Source of the DNA: Frondihabitans sp. Leaf304
GTDB taxonomy: Bacteria; Actinomycetota; Actinomycetes; Actinomycetales; Microbacteriaceae
DNA: 64,000 nucleotides
Reading direction: 5' to 3'
Assembly: GCF_001423105.1 (NCBI RefSeq)
Contig: NZ_LMNV01000002.1
Location: 2,033,461 to 2,097,460, forward strand
Both the position numbers and the translations under genes were made by a program. The notes beneath the pieces are model-generated. The model was not told where the DNA came from and did not search any database. It saw only the letters and a list, made by a program, of their open reading frames with translations. Below, in pieces: positions 30,021 through 38,609 of the stretch (the stretch's first letter is position 1; every line of letters starts with the position of its first letter).

Positions 30021-31720
30021 CAGGGCAGGTGAGGCTCGGGCAGAGGCTCGGTGCTGGTGTCGCCCCGGAGGTTCTTCAGCAGCACCTCGGCGCTGATCAG
30101 GCACATGGGGAGGCCGATTCCGGGCCGCACGGAGCCGCCGACATAGTGCAGACCACGGACCTTCTTCGACTGGTTGCCCGCGCGGAACATCGCGCTCTGC
30201 GCCAGCGTGTGCGCCGGCCCGAGCATGCTGCCCGACCACGAGTTGTAGTCGTCGACGAAGTCCTGCGGGCCGCGGCTGCGGCGGAGCACAATTCGAGAAT
30301 TCAGGTCAGGAACGCCCGCCCAGTCAGCGATCTGCTGAATGACGGCATCGCCGAGACGCTCGAGCTGCCCCGGGCCTGAATTGTCAGCACCTGCGGCAGC
30401 ACCATCGGCAGCGCCTTCAGAGCCAGCGGCACCCGGCATCGACCCCAGCCCGAGCTCAGGCTGCGCCGGCAACGGCACCAACACGAAGAGGTTCGTCTGC
30501 CCCTCCGGCGCGGTGTCCGGGTCGACGACCGACGGCTTGCAGACGTAGAACGACGGCGGCTCGGGAATGCTCTTCGGCTCATCGAAGATGCGGCCGAAGT
30601 TGTCATGCCAGTCGCGGGAGAACAGCAGCGTGTGGTGCTCGAGCTCAGGGATCTCGCCCTCGACACCCAGATACAGCAGCAGGGCACTCGGCCCGGGGTT
30701 CTTCTCGGCCCAGTACGACTCGCCGTACGTCTGCAGCTTCGCGGGGAGGAGCTTCGTCTCGGTGTGATGGAGATCGGCGGCGGAGACCACGAGGTCGGCG
30801 CGGAGGAGGTGCGTCGTGCCGCTCGCGTCAGACCACTCGACACCGGTGGCTCGGGGGTGGAGGCCGCCGCTGGTTCGGATCCTTGTCGCTGTCGCCTCGG
30901 TGACGATCGTCACGCCGGCGTCGCGGGCGAGCCGCTCGATGCTGCCGATGACGGCACTGATGCCGCCCATCGGGTACTGCACGCCGTCGTCGAGATCCAG
31001 CGTCGACATGAGGTGGTACATGCTCGGAGTCTCGAAGGGCGAGGAGCCCAAGAAGACGGCCGGGTAGCCGAGGATCTGCCGAAGACGAGGATCGGAGACG
31101 GTGCGACCCACGAACGAGTCGAGATTCTGCAGCAGCAGCCGCGCGAGCTTGGGCAGCCGCGTCAGCACGTCACGGCGCAGCAGCGGCAGCAGGGTGCGGA
31201 ACGACGTGTAGAGAAAGCGGCGCTTGGCGATGTCGTACGTGTCGCGGCTGGAGGCGAGATAGTCGCGTATGCGGGCGCCCGCGCCGGGCTCGATGCGGTC
31301 GAACAGGTCGACGTTCTTCTCGAGGCCGAGCGGGATGTCGATCGGCTCGCGCTCGCCCTCGAAGTAGACGCGGTAGCCCGGGTCGAGGGCGCGGAGGTCG
31401 AGTTCAGCCTCGGCGGTCGTGCCCATCAGGCGGAAGAAGTGGTCGAACACCTCGGGCATGAGGTACCAGCTCGGGCCCATGTCGAAGCGGAATCCGTCGG
31501 CCTGCCACGACGAGGCGCGCCCGCCGACCTGGTCGGACTTCTCGAGGATCGTGACGTCGTAGCCGTCGCGGGCAAGCAGCCCTGCCGAGGCCAGACCCGA
31601 GATGCCGCCGCCGATGATGACGACGCGCTGGCCGTTCTTGGCGCTCTGGCCCTTCTTGGGGCTCTGGCTGTTTTTCGAGCTCAGACCGTTTTTCGAGCTC
31701 AGACCGGACTCGGTACTCAT
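30020..31720 (-). CDS. crtI: phytoene desaturase CrtI
   Basis: A 566-residue FAD-dependent desaturase that turns phytoene into lycopene. The Rossmann motif VVIIGGGISGLASAG is at 33-47 and the C-terminal FAD signature YVGGSVRPGIGLPMCLISAEV near 530-550. An unusual 30-residue N-terminal tail is made of short repeats (GLSSKN twice, then SPKKGQ and SAKNGQ) encoded by a tandem DNA duplication at about 31672-31706. Another Gly/Ala-rich insert lies near 430-450. ATG overlaps the crtB stop by four bases. Confidence 0.95.
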   Translation of the reverse strand: MSTESGLSSKNGLSSKNSQSPKKGQSAKNGQRVVIIGGGISGLASAGLLARDGYDVTILEKSDQVGGRASSWQADGFRFDMGPSWYLMPEVFDHFFRLMGTTAEAELDLRALDPGYRVYFEGEREPIDIPLGLEKNVDLFDRIEPGAGARIRDYLASSRDTYDIAKRRFLYTSFRTLLPLLRRDVLTRLPKLARLLLQNLDSFVGRTVSDPRLRQILGYPAVFLGSSPFETPSMYHLMSTLDLDDGVQYPMGGISAVIGSIERLARDAGVTIVTEATATRIRTSGGLHPRATGVEWSDASGTTHLLRADLVVSAADLHHTETKLLPAKLQTYGESYWAEKNPGPSALLLYLGVEGEIPELEHHTLLFSRDWHDNFGRIFDEPKSIPEPPSFYVCKPSVVDPDTAPEGQTNLFVLVPLPAQPELGLGSMPGAAGSEGAADGAAAGADNSGPGQLERLGDAVIQQIADWAGVPDLNSRIVLRRSRGPQDFVDDYNSWSGSMLGPAHTLAQSAMFRAGNQSKKVRGLHYVGGSVRPGIGLPMCLISAEVLLKNLRGDTSTEPLPEPHLP

Positions 31721-32592
31721 CGGGCTCCCACCGTCGTGATGCGGCCCGCCGCCGAGGCAGCGGCGATCCGCAGTTTGACCGGGTTCGGCACCCGGATCCG
31801 CGTGTGCATCAGCTCCGACGCCGGCGTCACTGCCAGGCGTCGATTGAGCTCGGCGAAGAGACCGTGGGCGAGGGCCACGGCGCGACGCGATGAATTCGGC
31901 AGCAGCGGGATGATCTCGCCCGACACCCGGAGGTCGTCGTCGATGTCAGCCACAAGGCGGTCGCGCTCGGCATCGGTGAACGACGTCGGGTCGACGCCCG
32001 GAAAGTAGCTGCGGCCGAGGGTCTCGAAGTCGTCGGAGAGGTCGCGCAAGAAGTTGACCTTCTGAAAGGCGGCGCCGAGAGCCCGCGCCCCGCGAACGAG
32101 CCGCTCGCTGGTGACTTTGTCGTACGACCGGCCCTGCACGAACGCCCGCAGGCACATCAGGCCGACCACCTCGGCCGACCCGTACACGTAGGTGTCGAAC
32201 GACTCGGCATCGTGCTCGGACTGCTCGAGGTCGTTGCGCATCGACGTGAAGAACGGCGCGGTCAGCTCGGCGCCGAAGCCGGTCTCGCGGGCGGTCGCGG
32301 CGAACGCGTGCACGACGAGGTTGGCGCTGAATCCGAGTTGGATCGCCTGCTCGGTTTCGGCTTCGAAGGCATCGAGGATCCGGGCGCACACCTCGGCATC
32401 ATTTCCCGCCTCGGCCGCCGGGCCATCGACGATCTCGTCGGCCACTCGCACCAGCGCATAGATGTTCTCGACGTGCGAGCGCACCTCGGCACCGAGCAGA
32501 CGCGACGCCAGCCCGAACGAGGTCGAGTAACTGCGGATGACGTCGGCCGACGCCTCATGGGCGACGCGGTCGTACAGGGCCAGGCGAGTCAT
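31717..32592 (-). CDS. crtB: phytoene synthase CrtB
   Basis: A 291-residue squalene/phytoene synthase joining two GGPP. Motifs: YSTSFGLASRLL (22-33), the first Asp-rich site VADEIVDG (about 50-57) and the second in NFLRDLSDDFETLGRSYFP (about 172-190). ATG 32592 overlaps the crtE stop. Size matches the family. Confidence 0.95.
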   Translation of the reverse strand: MTRLALYDRVAHEASADVIRSYSTSFGLASRLLGAEVRSHVENIYALVRVADEIVDGPAAEAGNDAEVCARILDAFEAETEQAIQLGFSANLVVHAFAATARETGFGAELTAPFFTSMRNDLEQSEHDAESFDTYVYGSAEVVGLMCLRAFVQGRSYDKVTSERLVRGARALGAAFQKVNFLRDLSDDFETLGRSYFPGVDPTSFTDAERDRLVADIDDDLRVSGEIIPLLPNSSRRAVALAHGLFAELNRRLAVTPASELMHTRIRVPNPVKLRIAAASAAGRITTVGAR

Positions 32593-33710
32593 CGAGTCCG
32601 TTCGAGCACGGTGTCGACGATGGGGCGGAGCACGTCGCGGAGGTCGTTCGAGATGACCTCGCTGTCGAGCACGGCGAGCGCGCGGTCGGCGTGCTCGTCG
32701 ATGAGACGCTCGGCCAGTGCCCGCGACCCGCAGGAGTCGAGGCGACCGCGCACGTGCTCGGCCTCCTCGCGGGTGAGGTCGGCCTTGCCGATGAACGGGC
32801 GGATGGCGAACCACTCGTCGGTGGTCGCCGCATGGGCGATCAGCACGGTCCGCTTGCCCTCGCGGAGGTCGCCGAGAGTGGTCTTGCCGGTTTCCTCTTC
32901 GACCCCGTAGACCCCGAGAAGGTCGTCGACGATCTGGTAGGCGATGCCGACCTCGCGACCGAACGCCTCGAGAGCGTCGACGACGGCGTCGTCGGCTCCG
33001 GCGAGGATCGCCCCGGCCATGAGCGGGGCCTCGAACGAGTAGACGGCGGTCTTGGCGCGCTCCATCTCGAGGATCTCGGCGACAGTCGGCATCTCGGGGG
33101 CGAGGCTCAGCTCGACATCGAGCAGCTCACCGCCGGCGCTGGCGAAGATGGCGTCGTCGAGCACGTCGAGGAGTCTCGCCCTGACGTCTGCCTCGCACGT
33201 GACGGCGAGGAGGAGGCGGCTCGCACCGGTGAGAGCGAGGTCGCCGGCGATGACCCCGGCGCTCATGCCGCGGTGCTCAGCGGCCGGAGTGGAGAAACCG
33301 GCCGTCGTCGCCGTGTCGCGGTAGCTGCCGGAGACGTTGGGGATGCCGCGGCGCGAGAAGTCACGGTCGATCACGTCGTCGTGGACGATGAGCGCGGTGT
33401 GCAGCAGCTCAAAAGCGGCTCCTACTGCAGCACAGGCGTCTTCGTCTCTGCCGCCGAGACCTTCGTAGGCGGCCACGACCATGCGCGGCCGGAACCGCTT
33501 GCCGCCGATCGAATTGCGCTCGAGCACGTTCCAGAGGTCGACGTACCGGGCTCCGAGGAGAGAGGCGCGTCGCTTGCCCTCGGCGAAGAAATCGCCGAGC
33601 ACGCCGTCGACCCGCTCGGTCGTCGAGAGGGCTGACGCCGTAGTGTCAGAGGACGCCCCACCGTCCATAGGCCTACCTCGCATCTCTGCGAGCAGGTGAT
33701 CACCGTCCAT
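32589..33710 (-). CDS. crtE: geranylgeranyl diphosphate synthase (CrtE/IdsA)
   Basis: A 373-residue trans-prenyltransferase supplying GGPP. First Asp motif HDDVIDRDF (FARM DDxxD) near 107-115; second region IVDDLLGVYG (SARM variant DDxxG seen in actinobacterial GGPP synthases). KRFRP lies before. Start ATG 33710 is supported by a TAGTCT -10 box at exactly -12 to -7; ATG 33668, 14 codons on, has a GAGG site and is an alternative. First gene of the crt operon and divergent from idi. Confidence 0.92.
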   Translation of the reverse strand: MDGDHLLAEMRGRPMDGGASSDTTASALSTTERVDGVLGDFFAEGKRRASLLGARYVDLWNVLERNSIGGKRFRPRMVVAAYEGLGGRDEDACAAVGAAFELLHTALIVHDDVIDRDFSRRGIPNVSGSYRDTATTAGFSTPAAEHRGMSAGVIAGDLALTGASRLLLAVTCEADVRARLLDVLDDAIFASAGGELLDVELSLAPEMPTVAEILEMERAKTAVYSFEAPLMAGAILAGADDAVVDALEAFGREVGIAYQIVDDLLGVYGVEEETGKTTLGDLREGKRTVLIAHAATTDEWFAIRPFIGKADLTREEAEHVRGRLDSCGSRALAERLIDEHADRALAVLDSEVISNDLRDVLRPIVDTVLERTR

Positions 33711-33729
33711 TAGGGCAGACTACCGCGAG
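33711..33729. promoter_or_regulatory. 19-bp divergent crtE/idi start region
   Basis: Only 19 bases separate the crtE ATG from the idi ATG. The crtE -10 box TAGTCT (33722-33717) is read leftward. For idi no clear -10 is seen, so its promoter must lie inside the crtE coding start. The sequence TAGggcagaCTA is symmetric. Divergent transcription probably couples IPP isomerisation with carotenoid synthesis. Confidence 0.55.
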
Positions 33730-34299
33730 ATGAATCCCGAACCCCAGGCACTTCCCCAGCAGTCGACCGCTGCCGACACCGTTCTCCACGACGAGCTCGT
33801 GGTATTGCTCGATGAGGGGGGAAATCCCTCGGGGGTGTACCCCAAGCGCGACGTGCACACCACCGAGACGCCGCTCCACCTGGCCTTCTCCTGCCACGTC
33901 GCGAACGACGCCGGAGACATTCTCGTCACCCGTCGCGCACTGACTAAAGCCACCTGGCCCGGCGTCTGGACCAACTCGTTCTGCGGCCACCCGGCACCGG
34001 GGGAGACCCCGGCCGAGGCCGTCCAGCGGCGGGCGTTCCAGGAGCTGGGCATGGAGGTCGCCGAGATCACGCCGATCCTGCCTGACTTCCGCTACCGCGC
34101 GGTCGATGCGTCGGGCGTCGTCGAGAACGAGATCTGCCCGGTGTTCACGGCCATCGCCGTCGGTTCACCTCAGCCGTCGCCCGACGAGGTCGCCGAGTGG
34201 GCCTGGGTGTCTCCCGCCGACCTGCGCGCCTCGGTGGCGGGCGCACCCTTCGCCTGGAGCCCGTGGCTCGGCTGGCAGCTCGAGGCCTGGCCCAGCTAG
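33730..34299 (+). CDS. idi: isopentenyl-diphosphate delta-isomerase, type 1
   Basis: A 189-residue Nudix-fold IPP isomerase that balances IPP and DMAPP for terpenoid synthesis. Active-site Cys is in WTNSFCGHPAPGET (about 76-89), followed by Nudix-like AVQRRAFQELG; the metal-binding Glu is in VENEICPVF. Length agrees with the type 1 family. Start ATG 33730 has no ribosome site and is 19 bases from crtE, so it may be leaderless. A palindromic repeat lies downstream. Confidence 0.95.
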   Translation: MNPEPQALPQQSTAADTVLHDELVVLLDEGGNPSGVYPKRDVHTTETPLHLAFSCHVANDAGDILVTRRALTKATWPGVWTNSFCGHPAPGETPAEAVQRRAFQELGMEVAEITPILPDFRYRAVDASGVVENEICPVFTAIAVGSPQPSPDEVAEWAWVSPADLRASVAGAPFAWSPWLGWQLEAWPS

Positions 34300-34346
34300 C
34301 CGCGGTCTTGCGGCCGGGCGGGCTGGCTGCTGCCTCAGGCCGCGCT

Positions 34347-34421
34347 TGCCAATTTGCGAGTGATCCGGGCGATTCGCCGCGCGCATTCCGCCGAATCGCG
34401 CGTTTCGCTCTCAAATTTGCG
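34347..34421. repeat. palindromic element, TTTGAGAG family, copy 1
   Basis: Arms at 34347-34363 and 34405-34421 (shared core AATTTGnGAGnGA) pair imperfectly; inner arms CGATTCG and CGAATCG pair too. It sits between the convergent idi and M24 genes and may serve as a bidirectional terminator. Confidence 0.75.
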
Positions 34422-34437
34422 GAAGGGCGCGGTCGAA

Positions 34438-35907
34438 CTACCGAGCGCGCTCGGCCATCCAGGCCTCGACGTCACCGGGCTCGCGGGGCAGCGCCGCCGA
34501 CAGGTTGATCGACGAGGTCTCGGTCACGACGAGGTCGTCTTCGATCCGGATGCCCATGCCCCGCAGCTCGGCCGGTACCGTCAGGTCGTTCTGCTGGAAG
34601 TACAGCCCGGGCTCGACCGTGAGCGCATTGCCGGCCGACAGCACGCCGGTGAGGTACGAGGCCTGCGGCGCGTGGTTGCAGTCGTGGATGTCCATGCCGA
34701 GCATGTGGCCGGATCGCGAGATGCTCCAGCGGCGCTGATACAGGGCAGAAGGATCCATCGCCTCGTCGACCGAGCACGTCAGCAGTCCGAGATCGATGAG
34801 GCCCTCGCTGAGCGAACGCGCACAGGCATCCTGGTAGGCCTGGAACGCGACTCCGGCCCGGAGCGTGTCGATACCGGCCTGCTGGGCGCGTAGCACGATC
34901 GAGTAAACGTCGCGCTGCAGGCTCGAGAATTCGCCGGTGACCGGAAGGGTGCGAGAGACGTCGGCCGAGTAGAGCGACTCGAGTTCGACGCCCATGTCCA
35001 TCAGCACGAGGTCGCCATCGCGGAGGGGCCCCGAATTGGACGTCCAGTGCAGCGTGGTGGCGTGCGCCCCGGATCCTACGATCGATCCGTAGGCGGGGCC
35101 TTCGCCGTCGAGGCGCGCACGACGGGTGAAGGTGCCCTCGAGGTAGCGCTCGCCACGACCGGAGGCGCGAGCCGCCGACCACTCTCGAGCGCAGTCGTCG
35201 AAGCCGAGCACGGTTGCGTCGACCGCGGCCTGGAGCTGCCCGATCTCCCAGTCGTTCTTGATCAGACGGAGCTCGTCGAGGGTGCTCTTGAGCAGCAGGT
35301 GCGGCTCGAAGTCGGGCCCGCAGATCGACTTGACGAGCTCGTCGACCCGGTCGTCGAGGGTCGGCAGCACGCGGACCCGCTTGGCCCGCCGAGCCGCGCT
35401 CGCGAGGTCGGCCTCGAAGTCGTCGAGGGAGCGGCACTCGATGCCCAGGGCGTCCTGCGTCTCGCGGAGCGACGGACGCGGCCCGACCCACAGGTCGCCG
35501 ATGGCGTCGTTGCGCCAGAACTCGTCGGTCTCGCGACCAGACGGAGCGTGCAGGTACAGCACGGCGCCGGCCTCGCCACCGGTCGTGTCGACGAGGAGCA
35601 CACTCGAGGCCGAGCGGTTGCCGGTCAGCCAGAGGTGGTCGGTGCCGGGGCGGAATCCGAACGAGGTGTCGTTCGACCGGGTGCGGATTTCGCCAGTGGG
35701 GATTACCAGCAGCTCTGCCGGCAGCGCCTCGGCCAGCCGGGCGCGACGCTCGGCCGTGTACGAGACGACCGGGTCGTCGGCCGTGAGCACCGGAGCGGCA
35801 TCGCCCCAGCCAGCCAGCATGAAGGCGCCGTTACCGGGGAGCGGAGCGCGATTCTGCGCCCGCGGCATGCGCCAGAGAGCGGACGGGTGAGCGTCGACGG
35901 TCGTCAC
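34438..35907 (-). CDS. M24 family aminopeptidase P-like peptidase
   Basis: A 489-residue cytoplasmic metallopeptidase releasing N-terminal residues before proline. The creatinase-like N-domain (about 30-210) precedes the pita-bread domain. Metal ligands are recognisable: Asp in LMDMGVE, Asp in SADVSRT, His in SGHMLGMDIHD, Glu in TVEPGLY and Glu in GIRIEDD. GTG 35907 overlaps the stop of the DppF-like ATPase by four bases. Because it is the last gene of a Dpp-type importer operon, it probably trims imported peptides. Confidence 0.92.
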   Translation of the reverse strand: MTTVDAHPSALWRMPRAQNRAPLPGNGAFMLAGWGDAAPVLTADDPVVSYTAERRARLAEALPAELLVIPTGEIRTRSNDTSFGFRPGTDHLWLTGNRSASSVLLVDTTGGEAGAVLYLHAPSGRETDEFWRNDAIGDLWVGPRPSLRETQDALGIECRSLDDFEADLASAARRAKRVRVLPTLDDRVDELVKSICGPDFEPHLLLKSTLDELRLIKNDWEIGQLQAAVDATVLGFDDCAREWSAARASGRGERYLEGTFTRRARLDGEGPAYGSIVGSGAHATTLHWTSNSGPLRDGDLVLMDMGVELESLYSADVSRTLPVTGEFSSLQRDVYSIVLRAQQAGIDTLRAGVAFQAYQDACARSLSEGLIDLGLLTCSVDEAMDPSALYQRRWSISRSGHMLGMDIHDCNHAPQASYLTGVLSAGNALTVEPGLYFQQNDLTVPAELRGMGIRIEDDLVVTETSSINLSAALPREPGDVEAWMAERAR

Positions 35908-36821
35908 GCGGGGGTCCTTTCGAGAGCGGCGGGCAGGGCCGCGGTCCAGTCGACGCGATCGGCCTCCGCCGGGGCGAGCGGCAGCCGGCCCGACCCGTCG
36001 GGCACCGGGATCGCCGCCAGTAGAGCACGCGTGTAGGGGTGCACCGGGTTCTGCCAGATCGTCTCGGTGTGGCCCGACTCGACGATGCGCCCGCGGTACA
36101 TCACGAGCGTGCGGTCGGCGATGCGCCTGACCACTGAGAGGTCGTGCGAGATGAAGAGCATGCCGGCACCGGCCTCGACGCTGAGCGTGCGCATCAGGGC
36201 CGCGACGCTGGTCTGGGTCGAGGCGTCGAGGGCCGAGATCGGCTCGTCGGCGACCAGCAAGCGCGGCCTCGCGGCGAGCGCCCGGGCGATGGCGATGCGC
36301 TGCTTCTGCCCGCCCGAGAACTCGTGCGGATAGCGGCCGACCATGGCCGGGTCGAGGCCGACGCGCGAGAGCCACTCCGCGGGATCGGACGGCTCATCAC
36401 CGCGGGCGACAGCGGCCCGCACTCCGTCGCCGATCTGCTCCCCCACCGGGCGGCGGGGGTTCAGCGACGAGTTCGGATCTTGGAAGACCATCTGCACGCC
36501 GGTCATCTCGGTGCTTCGGCGTCGCAACCCGAGCACGGGCACCTCGGTGCCACCGAGCAGCACGGAGCCGCCGGCGCGCTTCTCGATGCCGACCACCGCG
36601 CGGGCGAGGCTCGACTTGCCGCAGCCGCTCTCGCCGACGAGCGCGACGACCTCGCCGGGGGCGATGGTGAGCGACACCCCGTCGACGGCGCGGAGAGCGG
36701 GTCGGCGGTATTCGACGGCGACGTCGGTCGCGGTCAGCACGGGGCCCGCGGTGCTGCGAGGGCGGCCGGTGCCGGTGCCGCCGGTGCCGCGAGTGCCGCC
36801 GGTGCGTGGCTCAGGAGTCAT
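35904..36821 (-). CDS. peptide ABC transporter ATPase, DppF/OppF-like
   Basis: A 305-residue ATPase. The first 25 residues are Gly/Thr/Arg-rich (from a repeated GGTRGTGGTG segment) and probably flexible. Walker A GESGCGKSS, signature FSGGQKQR, Walker B LLVADEPIS, and the C-terminal OppF-type domain with HPYTRALLAA. Overlaps the DppD-like gene by 11 bases and the M24 gene by four. Confidence 0.93.
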   Translation of the reverse strand: MTPEPRTGGTRGTGGTGTGRPRSTAGPVLTATDVAVEYRRPALRAVDGVSLTIAPGEVVALVGESGCGKSSLARAVVGIEKRAGGSVLLGGTEVPVLGLRRRSTEMTGVQMVFQDPNSSLNPRRPVGEQIGDGVRAAVARGDEPSDPAEWLSRVGLDPAMVGRYPHEFSGGQKQRIAIARALAARPRLLVADEPISALDASTQTSVAALMRTLSVEAGAGMLFISHDLSVVRRIADRTLVMYRGRIVESGHTETIWQNPVHPYTRALLAAIPVPDGSGRLPLAPAEADRVDWTAALPAALERTPA

Positions 36822-37683
36822 GGTGTCCGCCTTCTGCGAGCAGATCGTCGACGAGCTCGTCGGGGGTCTCTTCGAGCGTCGACCCGGGCAGGGCCGCCAG
36901 CAACGACCTCGTGTAGTCGTGCTGCGGCGCGGTGAACAACTGCTCGCGCGGCGCCGACTCGACCACGACGCCCTGGCGCATGACCGTCACCACGTCGGCG
37001 ACGGCACTCATCACGCCGAGATCGTGCGTGACGAGCAGCACGCTGAGCCCGCCCTCGTCGACGAGCTCGCGCAGCAGGTGCAGCACGCCGGCCTGCACGG
37101 TCACGTCGAGCGCGGTGGTCGGCTCGTCGGCCAGCAGCACGTCGGGGCCGCACGCCAGCGCGACGGCGATAGCGATCCGCTGCCTCTGTCCGCCCGAGAA
37201 CTGGTGGGGGTACTTCGCGAGAGCGCCCGCAGGATCCGGCACCCGCACCCGATCGAGCAGCCCGTGCGCCTGCTCCTGTGCTGCCGCCTTGCTCAGCTTC
37301 AGGTGGTGCCGCAGGTGATCGGTGAGTTGGCGCCCGACCGTGAGCTGCGGGTGGAGGCTGGTCGAGGGATCCTGGAACACCATCGCCACGCGACGGCCGC
37401 GAATGGCGCCGAGCACCTGGCGCGACGCCCCCACGAGCTCGACGGAGTCGCCACCCGCCGAGACGGGGGTCGACAGGAGGATCGAGCCGGTGGCGGTCAT
37501 GGTGTCGGGGAGCAGGCCGAGGACGGCCAAGGCCGTCATGGTCTTGCCGGATCCTGATTCGCCGGCGAGGCCGTGGATGCGACCGCGTTCGAGCGCGAGA
37601 TCGATGCCGCGGACGATCGGCCGGGGGCCGTCGGGTGTACGGAGGTCGATGCGCAGATCGGTGATGGTGAGCGAGTCGGTCAC
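36811..37683 (-). CDS. peptide ABC transporter ATPase, DppD/OppD-like
   Basis: A 290-residue ATPase with Walker A GESGSGKTM (about 40-48), signature FSGGQRQR, Walker B VLLADEPTT and C-terminal HDYTRSLLAALPG. Note Met after the KT of Walker A in place of a second Ser/Thr. Works with the DppF-like ATPase and the two permeases. Starts at an ATG-type site overlapping the stop of the upstream permease by four bases. Confidence 0.93.
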   Translation of the reverse strand: MTDSLTITDLRIDLRTPDGPRPIVRGIDLALERGRIHGLAGESGSGKTMTALAVLGLLPDTMTATGSILLSTPVSAGGDSVELVGASRQVLGAIRGRRVAMVFQDPSTSLHPQLTVGRQLTDHLRHHLKLSKAAAQEQAHGLLDRVRVPDPAGALAKYPHQFSGGQRQRIAIAVALACGPDVLLADEPTTALDVTVQAGVLHLLRELVDEGGLSVLLVTHDLGVMSAVADVVTVMRQGVVVESAPREQLFTAPQHDYTRSLLAALPGSTLEETPDELVDDLLAEGGHHDS

Positions 37684-38609
37684 AGGGTCGGGCCTCCCCC
37701 GCGCAGCGTGCGCGACTTCGGGTCGAGGGCGTCACGAAGGGCGTCGCCGACGAAGTTGAACGCAACCACGATCGTGAGGATCGCCAGGCCCGGGAACACG
37801 CCGAGCCACCACGAGTCGAAGTTCTGGACGGCGTCGGAGACCATCGAGCCCCACTCGGGAGTCGGCGGCTTGGCCCCGAGCCCGAGGAACGACAGACCGG
37901 ACAGCAGCAGGATGGCCGTGCCGATGTCGAGACTCGCGAGCACCAGGATCGGCCCGACGATGTTCGGGGCGATGTCGCGCCAGAGCGACCGCAGCGGGCT
38001 GAAGCCGAGCAGTTGCCCCGACACGACGTAGTTCGAGGTGCGGAGCCCGAGCACGAGGCCGCGGGTCAGCCGCGCGTACGACGGCCACGACACGATCAGC
38101 GCCGCGAGCACTGCGTTGAGCAGCGAGGCGCCGAGGGCTGCCGCGATCACCATCGCGAGGATCACCGTCGGGAACGCCATCACGAGGTCGGTGACGCGCA
38201 TGATCAGCTCGTCGACCCAGCGGCCAAAGAAACCGGCGACCGCCCCGAGGATCGCGCCGATCAGCACGCTCATCACGACCAGCAGCAATGCCAGCGGGAT
38301 CGTGACGCGAGCACCCGACAGCAGCCGCGAGAACACGTCGCGACCGAGCGCGTCGGTGCCGAGGAACGTGCCCTGGCCGGGCGCCTGGAGGATCGGCAGG
38401 TCTTGCGCGAGGGGATCGTGCGGCTGGATCACCGGGGCGAGGATCGCGATGACGATCCACAGCAGAGCCACCAGCGCGCCGGCGATGCCGAGCGGGGCCG
38501 ACCAGCGGCCGAGCCGCAGTCGCGGGCGACGCCAGCGGCCGGGAAGGTCGAGCGCGGGATCTGACGCGGCGGCTTTCGAGGACGCCCGGTCGAGCGTCGG
38601 CCGGCTCAC
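37680..38609 (-). CDS. peptide ABC transporter permease, DppC-like
   Basis: A 309-residue permease. An N-terminal cytoplasmic segment rich in Arg (about 18-35) precedes six helices; the external loop LGTDALGRDVFSRLLSGAR is the DppC family mark. GTG 38609 overlaps the DppB stop by four bases. Together with DppB it makes the pore. Confidence 0.92.
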   Translation of the reverse strand: MSRPTLDRASSKAAASDPALDLPGRWRRPRLRLGRWSAPLGIAGALVALLWIVIAILAPVIQPHDPLAQDLPILQAPGQGTFLGTDALGRDVFSRLLSGARVTIPLALLLVVMSVLIGAILGAVAGFFGRWVDELIMRVTDLVMAFPTVILAMVIAAALGASLLNAVLAALIVSWPSYARLTRGLVLGLRTSNYVVSGQLLGFSPLRSLWRDIAPNIVGPILVLASLDIGTAILLLSGLSFLGLGAKPPTPEWGSMVSDAVQNFDSWWLGVFPGLAILTIVVAFNFVGDALRDALDPKSRTLRGGGPTL

